64,000 bases of DNA from Closterium sp. NIES-65. Lineage: Eukaryota; Streptophyta; Zygnematophyceae; Desmidiales; Closteriaceae. The notes beneath the pieces are model-generated. The model did no database searches. It saw only the letters and a list, made by a program, of their open reading frames with translations, and had not been told where the DNA came from. How positions within the stretch are numbered: the first letter of the stretch is position 1; every line of letters starts with the position of its first letter. The stretch is from NCBI GenBank assembly GCA_948144175.1, contig CANXME010002307.1:2377001-2441000 (forward strand). The letters are read 5' to 3'. This document shows, in pieces, positions 12,000 through 21,829 of the stretch. The position numbers were made by a program, and so were the translations under genes.

Positions 12000-13315
12000 C
12001 TAGTAGACATCACATACATGGCAGATAGAATAGCATCAAAGTCTAGAGCATAGATATCAATCCCCTTCTTCAGGAGATCAAGCCAGTGGGGCAGCTCAGT
12101 GGCCTGAGGGAACTGAACACGCCAAGCGTCGTCGAGACGAGAGAAGCAGCGCTGTGTGGCGTGCGGTCGTCCACACTGCTGACCAGTGCGGTCACCAGTG
12201 CGAGTGACGTACGTGCAGCTAAGACCACCCCCACCCCCGTGCTGAGAGTACCACTCACGGACCTCCTGGGGCGAGGGAGTGTGCTGCTGGCCCTGGCCAC
12301 CGTCAGTGCCTCCACGGCCACCACCACCGCTGCCACCTCCTCGACCACCCCAACCCCTGCCGCCGCCTCGTCCACCGCCACCCCAACCGCTGCCTCCATT
12401 CCTGCCACCTCCCCCGCCGCTGCCGCCACCACCCCCACCGCTACCACTCAACCCTCCAGCCGAGCCACCACCCCCACTGCCTCCACCGCCCCCACCGCCG
12501 CCTCCCCCGCCGTCACCGCCACCACCCTTGCCCCCTTTGCCCTTGTCGCTGCGGCGTCCGCTCGAGGCAGACGCAGCGCCGACCTTCTCAGTACCAAGAA
12601 GGTCGACAGCAGCAGCAGAGGCGACAGAGGGAAGAAGGGGGGAAGGAGAACACCCCTCAAAGAACGGGGTACGGGGGTCGCCACGAGAGGTACCTACAGC
12701 GACTATGCTAGTCTCAGCTGCAAGTAGCTCCTTCTCAAGGAGGGCAATGGTGAGCTCAGTGGGGCAACGAGCTAGGAAGTGGTCCCTGACAGCACGCAGT
12801 GTGTCAGGGAGGCGGGTGACTAGGTGGTAGAGAGTGAGCCAGAGTGGAGGGGGGTGCGTGGCAAGGAACTCAGCAGGCATGGCGGCACGGAAGCGGGCCT
12901 CACTAGTACGGAGGTGCGTGATGAGGTCAGCGACTGTGTGAAAGGAGGCCAGGTCGGGAAACAGGTAGGGGAGGGAGAGACGGCCTAGTGCGGCAGAGGC
13001 AAGTGAGAAGTAGCGAGCAACTACAGCTGTGTACAGTGCCTGTGCAGTCTTGTGCTGACCAAAGTGCTCGCGTTCGTCTATCGGCAGGGAGTTGCGAATG
13101 GCGAAGCGAGCGTGGGCATCACGAGTCTGCCACTGTGAGCGAGCAGTGCTGTCAGCAGTAGCAGCAGGGGCAGTGAAATGGCCTAGGGCGTGATCGTACA
13201 GTGAGATGTCATCCTTGGCTGTGAGCTGTAGGTAGAGGTGCAGGTCATCGAGCCAGGTGTCAAACTTCACAGGGCGGCCCTCAGCATCGAACACGAGAAC
13301 CTGTGGGCTAGCCAT
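12000..13315 (-). CDS. gag region of copia B
   Basis: Starts at 13315 with MASPQVLVFDAEGRPVKFD, then a UBN2-type gag-like helical region (WLTLYHLVTRLPDTLRAVRDHF). A poly-Gly/Ser tract follows at about 12540-12300, then a PQEVREWYSQ motif, and a CX14CX3HX4C knuckle-like block near 12150-12215. This encodes the particle structural protein in copia elements. Confidence 0.85.
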
Positions 13316-14301
13316 AGGAACAGTAGAAATAGCAGCAGTAGCAGTAGGAGAAGCAGGTAGGACGAACCAGGTAGGGCAGGGCGGCGCGGCCCGGTTCAGG
13401 TCAGGTCGCGGCTCGGCTGGGTGGCGCGGCTCGGTTCAGGGCGCGCGGCTCGGCTCGGGGCGCGCGGCTCGGGTCGCGCGGCTCGGGTCACGGCGGGGAT
13501 GGGCCGCCCGCTCTCCCTCGTGTGCTGCGGCGGGAACGGGCCGCCCGGGGCCTCTAGGTTGTGGGCACGGGTCGGCGAGGTCGGCACGGGGCCGGTTGGG
13601 GCCCTAGAGGGGCGAGCCCGGGGCCGATCGAGGCCTGAGCGGGGCTAGCGCGGGGCCAAACGGGGCCTTGACGGGGCTAGCAAGGGGCCGACGGGGCCTG
13701 AACGGGGCTAGCGCGGGGCCGACGGGGCCTGAAACGGGGCCGACGGGGCCTGAAACGGGGCTAGCGCGGGCCCGATTGGGGCCTGAATGGGGCTAGCGCG
13801 GGGCGGACGGGGCCTGTAACGGGGCTAGCGCGGGCCGACGGGGCCTGAGAGGGGCTAGCGCGGGGCCGACGGGGCCTGAAACGGGGCCAACGGGGCCTGA
13901 AATGGGGCTAGCGCGGGCCGACGGGGCCTGAGAGGGGCTAGCGCGGGGCCGACGGGGCCTGAAACGGGGCCGACTGGGCCTGAAACGGGGCTAGCGCGGG
14001 CCGACGGGGCCTGAGAGGGGCTAGCGCGGGGCCGACGGGGCCTGAAACGGGGCCGACGGGGCCTGAACGGGGCTAGCGCGGGGCCTGAACGGGGCCTTAA
14101 AGGGGCCGACGGGGCCTGAACGGGGCCGCTAGGGAGAGCGGGCGTGGGGCCGACGGGGCCTGAACGGGGCTAGCGCGAGGCCGTCAAGAGGGGCGTGACA
14201 CGCCGAGGCGCCCTAGGGCACAGGTAGGTAGGTAGGTAGGTAGTTACGTAGTGGTGGGCCCTTGGAAAATTTCGGTCCTAGGAAGGACCTGCTCTATACC
14301 A
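13316..14301 (-). repeat. Leader of copia B with GC-rich minisatellite
   Basis: The stretch between primer site and gag is non-coding. From about 13620 to 14180 it is a tandem array built from GGGGCCGACGGGGCC, TGAAACGGGG and CTAGCGCGG blocks in 30-50-bp units. A short (GGTA)n run lies at about 14223-14242. Confidence 0.75.
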
Positions 14302-14433
14302 TGTTGGAATCACTGAACAGGAATGAATGAACTAGCAGTGAAATGAGTACAAGTACCTAACCCTAGAATTGTGTACCCCCTATAGGCTAACCCACTGTAG
14401 CCTTAACTAACACAACATATATAATGTTTGACA
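14302..14433 (-). repeat. 5' LTR of copia B
   Basis: 132 bp, paired with 6759-6890. The primer site lies directly to its left on the plus-strand map (14301 downward). Confidence 0.93.
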
Positions 14434-14950
14434 CCCCCCGCAGTATCGTGTCCATGGCGCGCTGGAACAGAGCAGGCGCGTTCTTCAACTCGAATGGCAT
14501 AAATCACCACTCATACAAGCAGTCCGGCCCGTGAAACGCCGTCTTCTTGCAATCTGTCAGTCTGATTGGGATCTAGTTGAATCCCTGCCGCAAATCTAAG
14601 GTAGAGAATACTTTCGCCCCTTGCAGCTTATCGAAGATTTCTTCGGCCGACTGCATGGGATACCAATCTGCCACCGTGACCTTGTTCAGACTTCGCTAAT
14701 CCCCACATATTCTCCGCGCTGAGACGGCTCCAGTCAGATCTTTCCGCGAGGTTACAACCGTCGCTGCAGCGTAGTCGCTCTCTGACCGGTGTATTAACCT
14801 CGCCTCCAACAGCTCGTTGCACTTCTTGGTGCAAATGTCTAAATCCCGCGGGCTCATCCGCCGCTTCCGTTGATAGACTGGGACTTCACTGGTGAGCTCG
14901 ATCTTCATCTCGTGCGTGGTACACTTCCCCAGCTCCAGCAAGGTGTACGC
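14434..14950 (-). pseudogene. Gypsy J reverse transcriptase, N-terminal half
   Basis: Minus-strand residues VPVYQRKRRMSPRDLDIC, LIHRSESDYAAATVV and MPFELKNAPALFQRAMD match the first RT blocks of Ty3/gypsy pol. Copia B separates this from the CYIDN box at 6758. Confidence 0.87.
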
Positions 14951-14959
14951 AAAAGTCCC

Positions 14960-16150
14960 GCGGTGCCGCTTCCGCGTCTCCCTCGGTCTCTCCCTCCATC
15001 ACTTCTATGGCCATGTGCGCCGCCCATCCTTCATCTATCTTCTCGTCGTATCTAGCTTCGATCATGGCTAACGACTTCTTCTGCCATTCAATGGACCCAA
15101 GGTTTCTATACCTCTCGCAGCACGCGATGTCTCTTTGCAGCTCCTTCGCCTTCAAGTGCATCCGCATCGTATCCAGGAGCCAGGTCATCACGTTTGCATC
15201 CATGGCTCGGCCTAAGGCTGCTCAGCGCTGTTGCCCGGTCACCTCTGGATGTGCAGTGGCTCCCCACAAGTGTCCCATGGCCGCCTCTCTCTTGTTTGCC
15301 GTCGGCTGTTCCCAAACTCCCCTCTGTACGTCATAAATCATTCCAGGCCCCGGAAGCTCCCCTTCCATGCGGAATCCGCATGCATCTGCGTAGGATACTA
15401 GCGTGGGCAGTGCCTGCCGAGGATTGCCCGGCTCGTTGCATTGGTACTGCGACGGGTGGTCCATGCATGTCACGGGGGCCGGTAGGCGATTCGGCTCCAG
15501 GATGTCGCTCACTAGGCGTGGCTCCGGACGCTGCATTAGCGCCAACGAGTGCCGCAACGCCGCTGTTGACATCACATTCTGCCAGTACCTCCGTGGTCGG
15601 TGTGCCCGCGATCCCAGCTGCGCCGCGTCGACCGGTACTCCTCTCCCCAGGACCCCCACTATCTCCTCGAACGCTCGTTTCATGGGCTCTCTCCTGTCTT
15701 CTGCCAGATCCACGTTCTCCAAGATGTAGGCAACCTCTCCTTAGCACTGCTGAAGCATCTCTAACACTCGTTGGAGGTCTCAGAACGACGCTCCTCTGAC
15801 ATCTTCCATCCCCAGACCTTCCCCAGCCCTAGAGTATCCTTGACATTCCCTTCACCAGATCCACCTGTCCCCACCGGTCCAGTACTCCTTCTGAGATATC
15901 CCGCACGTCATGTACTTCCTGCACTGCTTCATGCGGGATGGCGTCCTCCCACATCTGGTCTGGGTATTCATCTCGCAGCAGCAAGGCATGGTGTCATGCC
16001 ATCTTTCGCACTACTGGATTGCGCTTGACATGAATCCACTGCTTGATGGTACACCCTGCTCGCAACGCCGCTGCCAGGCCAGTCCCGATTCCCCTATATA
16101 GCTCTAAGACGCGTATAGGTACGTCCAAGGCCTGAATGCAACTGACGCGT
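14960..16150 (-). pseudogene. Cytosine-C5 DNA methyltransferase domain inside gypsy J
   Basis: This segment sits between retropepsin and RT. Motif I is VLELYRGIGTGLAAALRAG, near 16110. A VDLV block follows. Motif VI is YILENVDLAED, near 15715. Motif VIII is SRAHRPRRYWQN, near 15610. The C-terminal block has PSQYQCNEPG, LPTLVSYADACGF, AAMGHLWGATAHP and AMDANVMTWLL (15450-15180), as in motifs IX-X of C5 methyltransferases. The family transfers a methyl group from S-adenosylmethionine to cytosine in DNA. Capture of such enzymes by retrotransposons is known (from memory) in charophyte algae and dinoflagellates. Here it is a fossil, broken at more than one point. Confidence 0.85.
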
Positions 16151-16489
16151 TCCGTCAAATCGGCCGGGCTTTGTCCCAAGGTCCGTCTCTCTATCCGTCG
16201 TTCGTATTCCTCCTCGTACCTTTCCCAGGGCCATTCCTCTACCTCCTCAGTCAGGTCCCGCTTTTGTGCTTGATACGCCTCACGTGGCTCCTGCCGCACG
16301 AACCGTACTGGCAGCGTGCCCACAATGCTCTCTGGATCCCAATACTGCACGCGGAATAACACCTTCTCCTGCCAGGTACAAATAGTGGCTCCCACCCGGT
16401 AGAGGGGTTCCATACCGACGAGGACATCGTAGTCCTCAGATTCTGAGACGTTGCACTGCAGACGGATGCAACACTCTTTTTCGGTCCCC

Positions 16490-16740
16490 GGTAGGAGTAC
16501 CACTTCCACGGGCCTTCTCGTTTTCGGCATCCATTTGGGCTCTACTCCCTCGGCTGTCATGAGTTGAATCCCCCTCTCCATGGTCCGTCCGGCTACGTCC
16601 AACTTCAACTGTTTGGCGAGCCCCTTTCCTATCAGCACATGATGCGCGCCCGTATCTATGATTGCCTGCTCCATGGGTAGGCCCCCCACGGTAAGGCTCC
16701 CCTTCTCTGCAATCAGCACTGATGCCTAGCACACTAGCCG
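16490..16740 (-). pseudogene. Gypsy J retropepsin
   Basis: Minus-strand LTVGGLPMEQAIIDTGAHHVLIGKGLAKQL shows the DTGA active-site triad of an aspartic protease (about 16656) with the usual following ILIG-like block. It lies between gag and the methyltransferase. Confidence 0.85.
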
Positions 16741-16980
16741 TTCGTTAGGATGTCGCCTCACACCTGAAGGACGCGTTCTCTCCATCTGGCTGTTCCGTTG
16801 GCGGGCTCCACTCATCACCTCACTCTCTTGGGATTGGCTAACCCTGGGTCGGAGTCTGAGGTCGTCTCGCGCCCGAGGATATGCCATCACTGCGTACTCC
16901 CACTGGTAGTCCTCCTCTCCCTCTTCTTCGGCCTCGTCCACTTCTTCATACGCCAGCACCGCCCGCGCTTTTACTTCCTT

Positions 16981-17937
16981 CTAGTTAGGTAACTGCTCCA
17001 GTCGCAGCTGCAGCCGCCGGACTTCGGCTTGGAGCTCTTCCTTAGTCGCTCCCAACACTTCTCTCGGCCGACTGTAACAGTCTTCCTTCCGATGCCCGCG
17101 TTTCCCGCACTGCTCACAGGTCAGCGCTTTGGGGCAGTCCCGCTTCAAATGCCCGTGTTCCCCGCAGGTATGGCAGAGCCGGGGGTCTGCGCGACCGCTG
17201 CCCCCGGAGGAGGAGTCTGGTACTGTCGCTGCTGCCCAACTCGTCCTCGCCTGACTCCTTCCTTCTGAATCTTCCAGATCCAGCAGTCGCTGCGCCTGTT
17301 CCGTCTTCTTCGTCAGAAGGTAAACTTCCTTGAGGGTGATGTCAGCGCCTATGCCGTAGACGGTGCTCCGAACCACTCCTTTCAGCTCGTCGTCCAGCCC
17401 CCGTACGAACTTCCTCACAAGCAGGCATTCATCCTGGCTTTCCAAGTCCTCGGCTAGTTCTCGGAGTCGGCAGTAGTACGCCAGCAGCAACTCCTCCTTC
17501 TTCCGTCGGAAGTCCCGAAACTCATCGACGCGCGCTTTGGTCTGTCCAGCGAACTCCTTCCACATCAATTGTATGAACCGGGCCGTAGGGTTGGAGATCT
17601 CTCCTTCCGCTAATTCTTCCAAGACCTCGTCTCGAGTCAGGCGATAGAACGTCTCTGCTTCGCCCGCCAAGGTTCCCACCATTTTCCGGAAGAACTCCGC
17701 CGGGTCATATCCATCTCGCTCCCAACAGAACTGGACGGTCTCTAGCTGCATAAATGTGAAAACAATCACGCAAGCATCTTCTCTAAGCTTGCCTACTTTC
17801 TTAAGTACTGGCGACGGGTTACCGTTGTGCTAACGGTTCCTTTTTGCCCACCAATTCCTAGTTTTCGGTTCGTTCGATTTGGCTCCTGCCAGCTCCGTCA
17901 TTATCCTCTCTACTGTAGCTTTTATTTCGCCTAACAT
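16981..17937 (-). pseudogene. Gypsy J gag
   Basis: Retrotransposon gag core (WERDGYDPAEFFRKMVGTLAG, then DEFRDFRRKKEELLLAYY) followed by two CCHC zinc knuckles, CHTCGEHGHLKRDC and CEQCGKRGHRKEDC (about 17180-17070). The zinc knuckles bind RNA in this family. The sequence is traceable upstream to an ATG at 17937. Confidence 0.85.
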
Positions 17938-18235
17938 TCACGAAGATATATCTAATGCCTACGCAAAGATTAGGATCGTGACATAACTGTTTGGCACTCA
18001 ACTCCAATTCAGGTCATCATACCAACTTGAAACCGGCTGACAGAATAAGCACACCAAAAAGACGATGGGGCGATTGATACAGGCCACGTATGACGGCCTG
18101 ACAATAGGGAGCAGCAACTGCCACTTATCGAGTTGGCGTACAACAATTCGACATCCTCCACCACCCAACAGTCAACTTTCTACCTCAACTACGGACAAAG
18201 CCCGATCATACCCGTGACAACGAATCCCTAAAATC

Positions 18236-18376
18236 TGTCAGAATCCCAACCACTAGACCATTGGGATAAAAGGGCTTGTTTCAGTAGCGGGTCAGTGCGC
18301 CCATAACCCCCCAGGCGAACGCGCCTGTAACCCTCTCCAGGATCAATCGGGCATCCACAGTGCAGATCTACTGACA
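18236..18376 (-). repeat. 3' LTR of TRIM K
   Basis: 141 bp, preceded (minus strand) by the polypurine tract. Confidence 0.92.
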
Positions 18377-18429
18377 CCCCCCCACACTAGGAGGCCCACG
18401 ACTAAGCACAGCGGCACCGGCCTACATGT

Positions 18430-18501
18430 GCATACACCGGGATTCGAACCCGAGACCGCTTTGATACCATGTCAGAATCCCAACCACTAGACCATTGGGA
18501 T
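18430..18501 (-). promoter_or_regulatory. tRNA-like sequence / type 2 Pol III promoter candidate in TRIM K
   Basis: If 18501 is tRNA position 1, the A box starts at position 8 and the B box at 52. T33, the T-loop TTCGAAT and a 5-bp T stem (TCGGG/CCCGG) then fall in the canonical places. The D stem pairs with wobbles. The anticodon stem is weak and the acceptor ends do not pair, so this is not a functional tRNA gene. Confidence 0.6.
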
Positions 18502-18610
18502 AAAAGGGCTTGTTTCATTAGCGGGTGAGTGCGCCCATAACCCCCCAGGCGAACGCGCCTGTAACCCTCTCCAGGATCAATCGGGCATCCACAGTGCAGA
18601 TCTACTGACA
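18470..18610 (-). repeat. 5' LTR of TRIM K
   Basis: 141 bp. Its 3' end (minus strand) supplies the 5' half of the tRNA-like sequence. Confidence 0.92.
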
Positions 18611-19019
18611 AAATCCCATCCCACGTGCACAACAATTCGCCGAAATAACTACAAGCAGCCTGGATTTGAGCAACTGATGCAATAAAATGAACAATCATAA
18701 TCGCTAAACGCAACGCCGACCGTCACTGTCGCCCCGTCACTTTCCAACCCGACGACCTGGTTTTGCTCGACACTCAGAACCTCCGCTTGCCCATCACTGT
18801 AAAGTTACGCCCGAGATATTACGGGCCGTTTCGCATCAGCCACATGATCAACCCGGTAACATCACACCTCTTCCTCCCCGCTGACTAGTACGTCATCCCA
18901 TCTTTCCACATCAGCCTCTTCTGCCCATACATTCCGTGAGAAAGTCAACTGCCACATAGCCGACCATCCAACATGACCCACCGAACCAATCATTCCGCCT
19001 GCACATTGTTGGAGACTAA

Positions 19020-20054
19020 AGACGGAGTCTAAGAAGATTAGGTACCTAAATTTCTCAAAATCGTTGGCTTAGAATTCTGGACAGAACTGTCAATTTTACA
19101 AGAAATGTCATTGACAAAAAAGTTCACTGTCAAAACTTTACCAAACAGATCTGTTGTAGCCATAGTCCGTGGCTACAATTCCCAATTTGAATCGTACGAA
19201 AAGGTGAAGTAAATCATGAGTTATGAATTTCGGCGCACTAGGGGGTATGCTGCCATAGAATCTTAACTCAAACACAAGAGTCTCACAAGTTCACACAAGA
19301 AAATAAGAGTGGCTAGAAACCAGGTAGGAGAGGATGAGGAGGACGAGAGGGAAGGTCCCAAGAGAGTCCCCAACCAAGGAAACCCCATACCACACAATTC
19401 CCCTCTCTCTAGGCAACCCAACTTTGACCTTTGTCACATTCCCAACCTCCACAATCCACCTCACCCAAGTTGGCCACACTTGCCAACCCAATTTGGTTTC
19501 TCCCAACCACTTGGCAGCATCTACAGTGATGGGGACGAATTTCCCAACCCCCAAAAGTCTGTACCCCATATTGAGTCACTTCACAACTTCCCAAAGTCGT
19601 CGCATCACAAACAAATCTTTGAACGATTATAACTTCCTCGTTCTTGCTCCGATCGCGACGGTTCTTGGTTCGTCGGAAAGCTCTTGAGCAGAGGAGTCAT
19701 TTCAGATATCCGCTCAAGCAAAATATCATTCACACACACTCAGAGAATCCAAACCACACGAATCACAAATTCTTGCACACGCTCATACCACGCATGCAAC
19801 GCACGAACATATGATGGGAGGCAGACAGACGTGAATGCAAGTGATAGCATCACATAACACACATATATGAAGTGATATTAGAATACGATCCACGTGGGGC
19901 CCGATGCATTGATTTTCTGAGTTGGTGGAAAGACGGAACTCCAAGAGAAGACAGCTTGATTCCTTTTGACAAAACTAAAAACCACCCCGTCCTCATCGAG
20001 TATCCGCACTACCTAAGCACTTTTGATAAGGGCATCCTTTGGGGAGGGGGGTAG
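19020..20054. other. Lower-GC segment before the putative gypsy I 3' LTR
   Basis: No known domain. Two open stretches exist: 19309-19632, and 19872-20054 (ends WWKDGTPREDSL, YPHYLSTFDKGILWGGG). Neither resembles a family I know. Position suggests the 3' region of gypsy I. Confidence 0.4.
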
Positions 20055-20055
20055 T

Positions 20056-20079
20056 GTAAGGAAATATATATTTCCTTAC
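20056..20079. repeat. 24-bp perfect palindrome
   Basis: GTAAGGAAATAT followed directly by its exact reverse complement, just right of a polypurine run. It may form the 5' tip of an LTR. Confidence 0.8.
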
Positions 20080-20092
20080 TTCATCACACATC

Positions 20093-20240
20093 TTTTAGAA
20101 TCTAACTTAGTAGAGGTAGATGAAGAATGGTGATTAGGGTAAGGGGAGAGGGGTACAAGAAGAGTGTCGAGAATAATTTGTGTACTCCCTATGATGAAAC
20201 TCACTAAAGCCTATTTAACACTATCTAACATAGTTTGACA
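20093..20240 (-). repeat. 3' LTR of copia C
   Basis: 148 bp, ends TAGTTTGACA on the plus strand. Pairs with 35344-35490. Confidence 0.88.
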
Positions 20241-20399
20241 CACCGCCATAGTCTAAGTGAGGAGCATCAAAGCAAAAAAATGGTCACAAGACCAGTCAAG
20301 AAAAAGCAACAAGGCAAAGCTCAGGGCGGATCACAAAGTAACCGCACAGTTTCGCACAAGCAAGTGGCCACAAGGCCCTGCTGAACTGAAACCCGAACC

Positions 20400-21350
20400 G
20401 CTGAAGGACCTACTGCACTATGTGTGACTAAGAGAGTGTAATGGTGCGAGCAGCTTTGTCCCTGGTGATCTGCAGGCCAAGGAAACGTCGCAGCTCACCG
20501 AGGTCAGTGCACGTGTGTCTCTTCTGCAGCTTGGATTTCACCTCAGCCAGAGCGACCCTGTCTGGTGTAGCAAAAGCAAGGTCATCGACGTAGACAAGAA
20601 CGAAGAACGGAGTGGAACCAGTGCGAACAAACAGCGATGGGTCGGCTGACGAAGGACGGAACCCGAGGTCGGCAAGAGTTGTGCGTAGTGTGTCGTGCCA
20701 CTCACGGGGCGCCTGGCGGAGACCGTAGACTGGTCGCCGCAGACTCTACTGGGTCCCAGAAGGGAAAGTGCCAGTGAAGCCAGGAGGACGACGCAGCCAG
20801 ATCTTCTCATGTAGACGGCCCTAGAGAAACGCAGTAGAGAAGTCAAGAGAATGCAACTCGTAGTCCCGATGCACTGCAACGTGAAGTAACACCCGAAGAA
20901 TAGTCATCTTCGAGGTCGGGGCAAAGGTCTAGAAGAAGTCAACTCCCTCATGCTGACTGAAGCCCCTAACCACATAGCGCGCCTTGAAGATAGGCGGCGA
21001 TCCCGGCAGCCGCTTCACCTTGAAGATCCACATGCCATCGACTACGTTTGCCCCACGCGGGGGAACTATGTCGACGTACGTGCCTGTGAATCTCTAAGAC
21101 ACCATCTCTGCCTCCATGGCCGCTATTTACTGAGAGGCCCACTACCCTGACACTGCCTCACGGTACATGCGAGGAGTCGGTATGTCAAGGGCGTCGAGGT
21201 CTCCCTCGGGGGCTAGCAGCATGGCACAGAGATGGGGAGAAGCGGCTCCCAAGAACTCCAACTCAAACTGCCTGTCCTCTAGGACGTCACAGCCAAGGGC
21301 AGACTCACCCCTGGCAGACAGAGGACGGGGAGGAGCAGCCACCACTCAGG
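20400..21350 (-). pseudogene. RT region of copia C
   Basis: Diverged copia RT: the YVDDLAFA-type box is near 20590 and the ARYVVRGF-type block near 20970. It aligns by eye with the RT of A, B and F. Fossil. Confidence 0.8.
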
Positions 21351-21829
21351 TAGCGTAGTCAAGGCGGTGAGTGGCGGCAAAGTCAGTGACAGCGGCAGTA
21401 AGAGCCGAGACAAACGACGGAGAGGTGCAACGGTCCGTGACTTGAGAGGTGAGAACACGGGTGGACACAGGATGAGCGGCACGGTAGTAGTCAGTGATAG
21501 GGTGAGACAACGAGGCTGTAATGGATGACTTGGGAGGGGACAGGAGAACAGACTTAGGAGGAAAATGAGGAGGACTAGAACGAAACAGGACAGAGCGGAG
21601 GTCGGTGACTGGGGACGAAGGACGAGCACGAGGAGGACAACGAGTGGCCCAAGTGTGCGGGGCAACAAGAGGAGGCGACTCAGACTGAGGAGGAGAGAAA
21701 ACAGCCGGAGACGGGTCCGGGGGGGGGGGGGAGAAACGTAGGACCGTAAACAGGAGGAGACCGTGAACAGTCGGGAGGAGGGGAGGGAAGACCAAGGGCC
21801 CAAAGGTCACTCACAGGTGGAGACAACTT

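Larger units (their letters stand above)
6759..14433 (-). mobile_element. Copia LTR retrotransposon B, nearly whole and young
   Basis: A complete copia element of about 7.7 kb on the minus strand, with 132-bp LTRs at both ends that differ at one position. A 5-bp CCCCC target duplication lies at 6754-6758 and 14434-14438, and the primer site is TGGTATAGAGCAGG. Gag, protease, integrase, linker, RT and RNase H follow in copia order. It interrupts the RT of gypsy J between the ALFQRAMDTILRGV and CYIDN blocks, which proves it is a later arrival. It looks nearly whole, with about one break in the coding part. Confidence 0.95.
14434..17983 (-). mobile_element. Ty3/gypsy retrotransposon J carrying a cytosine-C5 DNA methyltransferase
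   Basis: Minus-strand element continuing at 6406-6758 across insertion B and past the left edge. Order from 5': gag with two CCHC knuckles, retropepsin (DTGA), a C5 DNA methyltransferase domain, then reverse transcriptase (MPFELKNAPALFQRAMD, CYIDN). Gag can be traced up to an ATG at 17937. I could not define a 5' LTR; the plus strand has a GGATCGTGACA that could be a CA-type end at 17983. RNase H and integrase would lie beyond the left edge. The copy is old and broken (many breaks). The methyltransferase is the notable passenger. Confidence 0.85.
18236..18610 (-). mobile_element. TRIM element K with tRNA-like promoter at LTR/internal junction
   Basis: A 375-bp element made of two 141-bp TG...CA direct repeats (2 differences) around a 93-bp internal part, with AAATC target duplication (18231-18235, 18611-18615). 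On the minus strand the primer site TGGTATCAAAGC (18469-18458) follows the 5' LTR. A GTGGGGGGG purine tract precedes the 3' LTR. It has no coding capacity, so it must use another element's proteins: this is the definition of a terminal-repeat retrotransposon in miniature. It carries an A box (TGGTCTAGTGG, 18494-18484) and a B box (GGTTCGAATCC, 18450-18440), 44 bp apart as in tRNA genes. Confidence 0.92.
17985..20092 (+). mobile_element. Ty3/gypsy remnant I (integrase end and 3' region)
   Basis: Plus-strand integrase pieces: LFGTQLQFRSSYQ, HTKKTMGRLIQATYDGL and LPLIELAYNNSTSSTTQQSTF (17987-18215). On the far side of TRIM K come PDDLVLLDTQNLRLPITVKLRPRYYGPFRISHMI and PSFHISLF (about 18750-18925). 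The 3' region is about 1 kb of lower GC without known domains. A purine run GGGGAGGGGGG followed by TAG and TGTAAGG (20041-20061) looks like a polypurine tract and LTR start. If so, the 3' LTR is interrupted by copia C after 20092 and continues at 35496. Old and broken. Confidence 0.65.

Noticed and set aside
18430-18501. Stand-alone functional tRNA gene
   Set aside because: Acceptor ends do not pair and the anticodon stem has mismatches; it is part of TRIM K.
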